64,000 nucleotides of DNA, taken from contig NC_091671.1 of the NCBI RefSeq assembly GCF_042453785.1, positions 12,532,001 through 12,596,000 on the forward strand, in the 5' to 3' direction. The notes under the pieces are model-generated. The model was not told the DNA's origin. It searched no databases and saw only the letters and a program-made list of their open reading frames with translations. Of this stretch, positions 59,528 through 64,000 are shown one piece after another (position 1 is the first letter of the stretch; each line of letters starts with the position of its first letter). The position numbers and the translations under genes were made by a program. The DNA is from Malus domestica. Its lineage: Eukaryota; Streptophyta; Magnoliopsida; Rosales; Rosaceae.

Positions 59528-60144
59528 TAAGACCACATAAATATGGTTGTATACCCTATGTGCAGCTGTATGCCATGGGAATAGAAAAATGTATAGTGAC
59601 CATGTGAGAGCGGTTTGACTTTTATCTTTACAAGATTTTATATTCTATGATACTTTAATTTATGGAAATGAGCATTCACACAGGTGCAAACATACAGGCA
59701 AACTATCATGACTAACTGACCTAATCAGCCCGGACAGATAACTGTTATCCCAAGCATTGCATGTGTTTTCTTCTTTGCGGTGCTCCGGGATAAATGGGAT
59801 ATTAGGGAATCAAAGTGCTCCTTGGTAAGAAAAAGAATTGCTGGTTATATGAAAACATGAAGGAACAAAAGTGCTTTAAAAACTACCTTTTTGCATTTAC
59901 TGAATTACAAGCAGCATACCATCCTTTTCATCTCCTAACATATTTTGAATGCTATGATTTCTGTACAACAACCAAACAAATACACAACTATGATTTTCTT
60001 CAAAGAAAAAAGTATCAAGGAACTAATCTTCAGAAACCCGCTTGCTTCCTCGTGATTTCTTTGAGCAACCAACCGCAAACAAGTATTTGAAATAAGCTTA
60101 AAATCTGGTTTACTTCCTATCCGTGTGCTTCAAGTTTTCTCTGG

Positions 60145-62784
60145 TCATGGGGGCTTACCATTTGTTACACAAAAAGACTCCAACCTGGGCTCAGTTAAAT
60201 CCACTGTCTCAATATCAGTGGCACGACAACTCCTGGCATTTGAAGTCAAGAGGATCAATCTCTCCATATAGTTATCTGAAACAGAATCCGTGTCTCTTTC
60301 AGCACATAGGTTACGGTCAATGTCTAGTGGCAGTGAACACCGAACCGAACCTTTACTGGATTTCGCTCGCCTTAGCTCCCCAGCATCTTTATGGCCATCC
60401 ATGCCTATGTGCTGTCCAGAAGAATACTCAGATCAAGTCTCTATACGCATTGCTCAAATCATACAATATGACCTCCATACGACATATGAAAAGTTAAAAA
60501 ATGACATCAACCACATAGGTGCGTAATTACCTGAAAAAGATTTACAGAAAAGTTTTTCCTTTTAGATCTCTCTGGTGAAATAGTCGAAAGGATTTGGACA
60601 ACCTCACTCATGTTTGGTCTAGCATCAGGATCCAACAGTAGACATTCTTTTGCCAAGTAAGCCATTATCTGCATCTCCTCTTCTGGGAAGTTTCCATTTA
60701 AATCTGGATCCGCCAACTCTGTGATTACTCGCCTACTATCCAGTAAACGAGGTGTAGCCTACAACAAAGACAAAAATGTTCATATGCTACATCAATTTTT
60801 ATTAACCCATAGACGTATTTCTGAACTGGTTTTCTACGATAAATTCATGTTAATCAGCAGCATCGTGGTAACAAAATGGAAATTCATGCAAAAGAAATGA
60901 TGGATATATGTTCCTAGTAATAAAGTTGGCAATTTTCTATACCCATATGACAAGGCTTTCTTCTCCCTTAGTTGTTGATTTATGGATGGGCTTCCGACCA
61001 GTGATAAGCTCAAGAAGAACTACGCCAAAACTGAAAACGTCTGACTCAAGAGATGCTCTTCCAGCAATAGCATATTCCGGTGCAAAATAACCAAAAGTCC
61101 CCTGCATTCTTGCTGGAGAACTAGATGTGCTAGGGACACCATCAGCTTTTAAGCGTTTCGCCATACCAAGATCAGTTATCTGCACATATATAACAAATAT
61201 AAGAATTATAAGAAATGCGTGCCAAATATCCGCTTCAAACTAGGCTATCTTTCAGTTCCAAAAGAGAAATGTAAACCGTGTTCGTAGCCAAATATCCACT
61301 TCAAACTAGCCTATTATTATTTCCCTTGTTTCATAAAAGAATCGGAGATTTCAATCGATGTTTCAAATAATCACATCTTACTTTTGCTTGCCAATTTTCA
61401 TCCAGAAGAATGTTTGTGGATTTGACATCTCGATGCAGAATTCTTGGAGCAGCTGCTTCATGGAGATATTCCAAACCCCTTGCAGCTCCAATGGCAATTG
61501 AAACTCGAGTGACCCAATCCATGTTTTTCCCTTCATCCCCGTTCAAACAATCTCTCAGGTTACCGTTATCCATGTACTCAAATATCAATAACCTCTCGAC
61601 ATTTTTTCCATGGGTTTCAAAGCAGTAGCCAAGCAAAGGCACCACATTAAAATGATTAAGTCTGGCTAACATTTCAATCTGAGAAAAAAACAGATTGATT
61701 AAGTTGTTTCTTCTGTTAAGAAACCAATAAAAAGGATGTTGATGTATATCGACAAATGCACAGAAAGATGAGGTATTACCTCTGTTAAAAAGACAGAGTC
61801 CATGTCTGGCCCTTTCAAAGCTTTTAGACGCTTAACTGCCACAACTTCGCCATCATTGAGCTGGCCACGATAGACATAGCTGCTTCCACCAAGTCCTATT
61901 AGATTGGAATCTGAAAACTTATTGGTTGCACTTTCCAGTTCAAAATATGAAAATTGAATAATTGCTCCAGGTGTAGCTCGGGGTTTGCTCCTCAATACAC
62001 AAGAGGTAAAGCAGCCTGTTAACTGAAATGGAATAGTTATAGCAGTTCCTGTACAGAGAAAAATATACAAACAAAAATTATCAGGTTTAAAGGAGTACTA
62101 TGAAATGAACAGGCTGAAAAGATGAGCGGGATTTATAGACTAAGAAACAAACTCTGCTAAAACACTCCATAGATCAAATTACCTGTGCCTTTACCGATGG
62201 GGGAATCCATATTTATTTTGGTCTCAAACAATGAGGAACTCTTATAGCTAATTAAGTTGGAAGCACTATTGCAACTTGATTCCTTATCAGGCGAAAATAT
62301 TGGCGCTTGAATAGAGCACTTAGCCCTTCGGCAGAAGTAGCATACCACCGAGGAAATAAAAGCAAGGGTTGTGAGTATGACACATGCTAAAAGAATAATC
62401 ACAACAACTTTGCTCGAAAGATGATTTTTTGAAGGCTTTGCTGCATTGAGAGATCCTGTTAAGAAGAAACACAGACACAGAACAAGTCACAATCAAATGA
62501 CTTCAGAATTCAGATAAAGAAGTAATGTCGAAGATATAACAAAGTCTATCTAACTTGTAAATCAAAGATATAACAAAATGTCAGATGTATGTAAAAAAAA
62601 TATCTGGAAATTCTTTGTGGAATAGATTATGGGTGCGTCAATACATATAAGTCAAAGATGGGATGACCGTAAACAGGATTCTCACAGTAAATCAAAATCC
62701 ATGGTCCCATAAACCAATCAGCTTTAAAAAACAACATGATTTATCATTGTTCTATGTAAAGTGGATCGGTTGACTGATGTGTGC

Positions 62785-62852
<68 letters not shown>

Positions 62853-63751
62853 AAGTACCATAAGTGCAGTTGCAGGCTGTAAAACAATTAGGATCATGAC
62901 CGTCAGCTGTGACTTTAGGAAGCCCATTGGCAGCACATATGCATGTCCATGTAGTATTACTTCCAGCATCTGTATCAGAGGCATTCAGTTTATATTGTCA
63001 TACATCATATAGTATATACAAGAAAAACAGGTACATAAGAATATTCTAGTCACGAAAAAAGGGATAGTTCTTAATCAATGCAACGAACGCACAAACATAA
63101 CTGAAGCATTTTTATATATGAATTAACTTATATAGAGCTTCCACCTAAACATTGAGTGAACAACATTTAAAGAATCATACCCAGTGCACAAGGCTCCCGA
63201 CTGTTAAAAGTTTATTGGCAAATAATGGTGTATCAAAAGAAGTGTAAAGCTTTTGGGTGATTGTAGCATAAAGATCAGCAGCATACCCTGACTGCAATTA
63301 CAGGATGCTGAACAGTAAGGTTCTAGAGTGTAGCTCACGTTTCCTTGATATGAGCACCTACATGTCCAGTCAGTCGCATTCCACGCACCGGAAACCTCAT
63401 CTGCTACGACAAATAATGAAAAGAAGATTTCCATGTATTATTTAAACGATACTGATACTACGGAGAAGTTTGATGGGTAACCCTTCTAATATGGAAGCTC
63501 AAGACTCTATAAAAGGGAAACAATATGTGCAGGGTTATTTGGATGTTGGAAAAATATAAGTTTCGCCAAGCAACATACTTAATTCCAGATTTGAAGGCAA
63601 AAGGTGTGTCTATAATTTCCCATATTGCAATATCAATAAATCTTTTCATAAACATATCGGCAATGAGAAATCAATACTAACCGCAAACACCTTGCTGAAT
63701 CACGATCAAGGTTATGACACAGGCAAGGGCAACCTTCACTTGGAACTTCAT
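60145..63751 (-). CDS. NCRK: Receptor-like protein kinase, NCRK type
   Basis: A single-pass receptor-like serine/threonine kinase; NCRK is a known Rop GTPase interactor. Nine exons: 63682-63751, 63287-63400, 62859-62969, 62183-62455, 61780-62048, 61382-61678, 60943-61179, 60531-60758, 60145-60411. All introns are GT-AG, giving 1866 nt, 621 aa plus TGA. The start [20 protein letters not shown] is a signal peptide. Two tandem Cys-rich units follow (residues about 24-98: [16 protein letters not shown] and [14 protein letters not shown]), then a membrane span at about 115-138 and a kinase domain at about 226-533. The glycine loop is [12 protein letters not shown] (239-250), the ATP lysine K261 (VAVKRLK), and the catalytic loop HRDVKSTN from 361. 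DFG is DLG (381-383), followed by [11 protein letters not shown]. The tail is Ser/Arg-rich. It appears intact. Confidence 0.9.
62781..62846. repeat. (GT)n(GA)n microsatellite in NCRK intron 3
   Basis: A compound dinucleotide tract begins only about 13 bases from the exon 3 donor side. Frames across it on both strands are artefacts. Its closeness to the splice donor is notable. Confidence 0.9.
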
Positions 63752-64000
63752 TTATCCTAACCTGAACAATATAACAACTGCATATTGAATTCAAAACGAA
63801 AATGAATATTACATAAGAAAAATAATAAAAACTGATTTGGATACACTTTCTACTCCTGATGGCAAACATAGCGCAACAATTATGTAAGAACCAAGTAATG
63901 TTTTCCCTCAAATGCTGTGAAATACAAACAGAAACAAGTGACTTCATAACAACGTATTGTTAGAAAACTAAAGTCATAGAGATCTTGATATAAAACAAAC

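Overview
This window is nuclear DNA from a flowering plant. It is AT-rich, has spliced genes with GT-AG introns, and is mostly transposable elements. The gene families are eudicot and the repeats (Cassandra, Tourist-like MITEs, tRNA-derived SINEs) resemble those of Rosaceae such as apple or pear. The genus is an inference from memory, not a search result.

Three real genes are visible, all on the minus strand. (1) 23110-26443 is a complete seven-exon cyclic nucleotide-gated channel, best read as CNGC15 (694 aa). (2) 37284-40238 is an RNase PH-fold exosome-core gene resembling RRP41L/MTR3; its last exon could not be found. (3) 60145-63751 is a complete nine-exon receptor-like kinase of the NCRK type (621 aa). 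From memory, the Arabidopsis homologues of the channel and the kinase are adjacent loci. This looks like an old gene neighbourhood stretched by about 34 kb, much of it transposon insertion.

Layout. 1-9.9 kb: no gene; MITEs, foldbacks, SINEs and a copia-LTR-like relic with a 188-bp tandem duplication. 9.9-10.8 kb: copia 3' end whose RNase H region is split by a Tourist-like MITE. 14.6-18.6 kb: truncated copia element with 5' LTR, primer-binding site, gag, protease and integrase. 19.4-22.6 kb: decayed, partly repeated gene fragments of unknown family, split by a small hAT element. 23.1-27.2 kb: CNGC15 and its leader. 27.85-30.06 kb: non-autonomous MULE with a 9-bp target-site duplication (TSD). 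30.85-31.26 kb: 5'-truncated RTE LINE with an 18-bp perfect TSD. 32.8-35.4 kb: MITEs, a Cassandra solo LTR carrying 5S-like sequence, and a SINE with a 14-bp TSD. 37.2-40.2 kb: RRP41L-like gene. 41.86-56.29 kb: a four-level nest, in which a deleted Mutator-like element contains a degenerate Athila/Tat-type gypsy element (43183-55487), whose 5' LTR contains a 2.75-kb element with long inverted ends (52094-54846), which contains a 1.02-kb hAT element (52469-53489). 56.9-59.5 kb: a SINE and three MITEs. 60.1-63.8 kb: NCRK.

The most interesting material is the transposon archaeology: the nest, several insertions with readable target-site duplications, and an unclassified element family with copies at 0.1 kb and 52-55 kb. 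I saw no CRISPR array, operon, tRNA gene or prokaryotic system, and nothing I would call a new molecular system.
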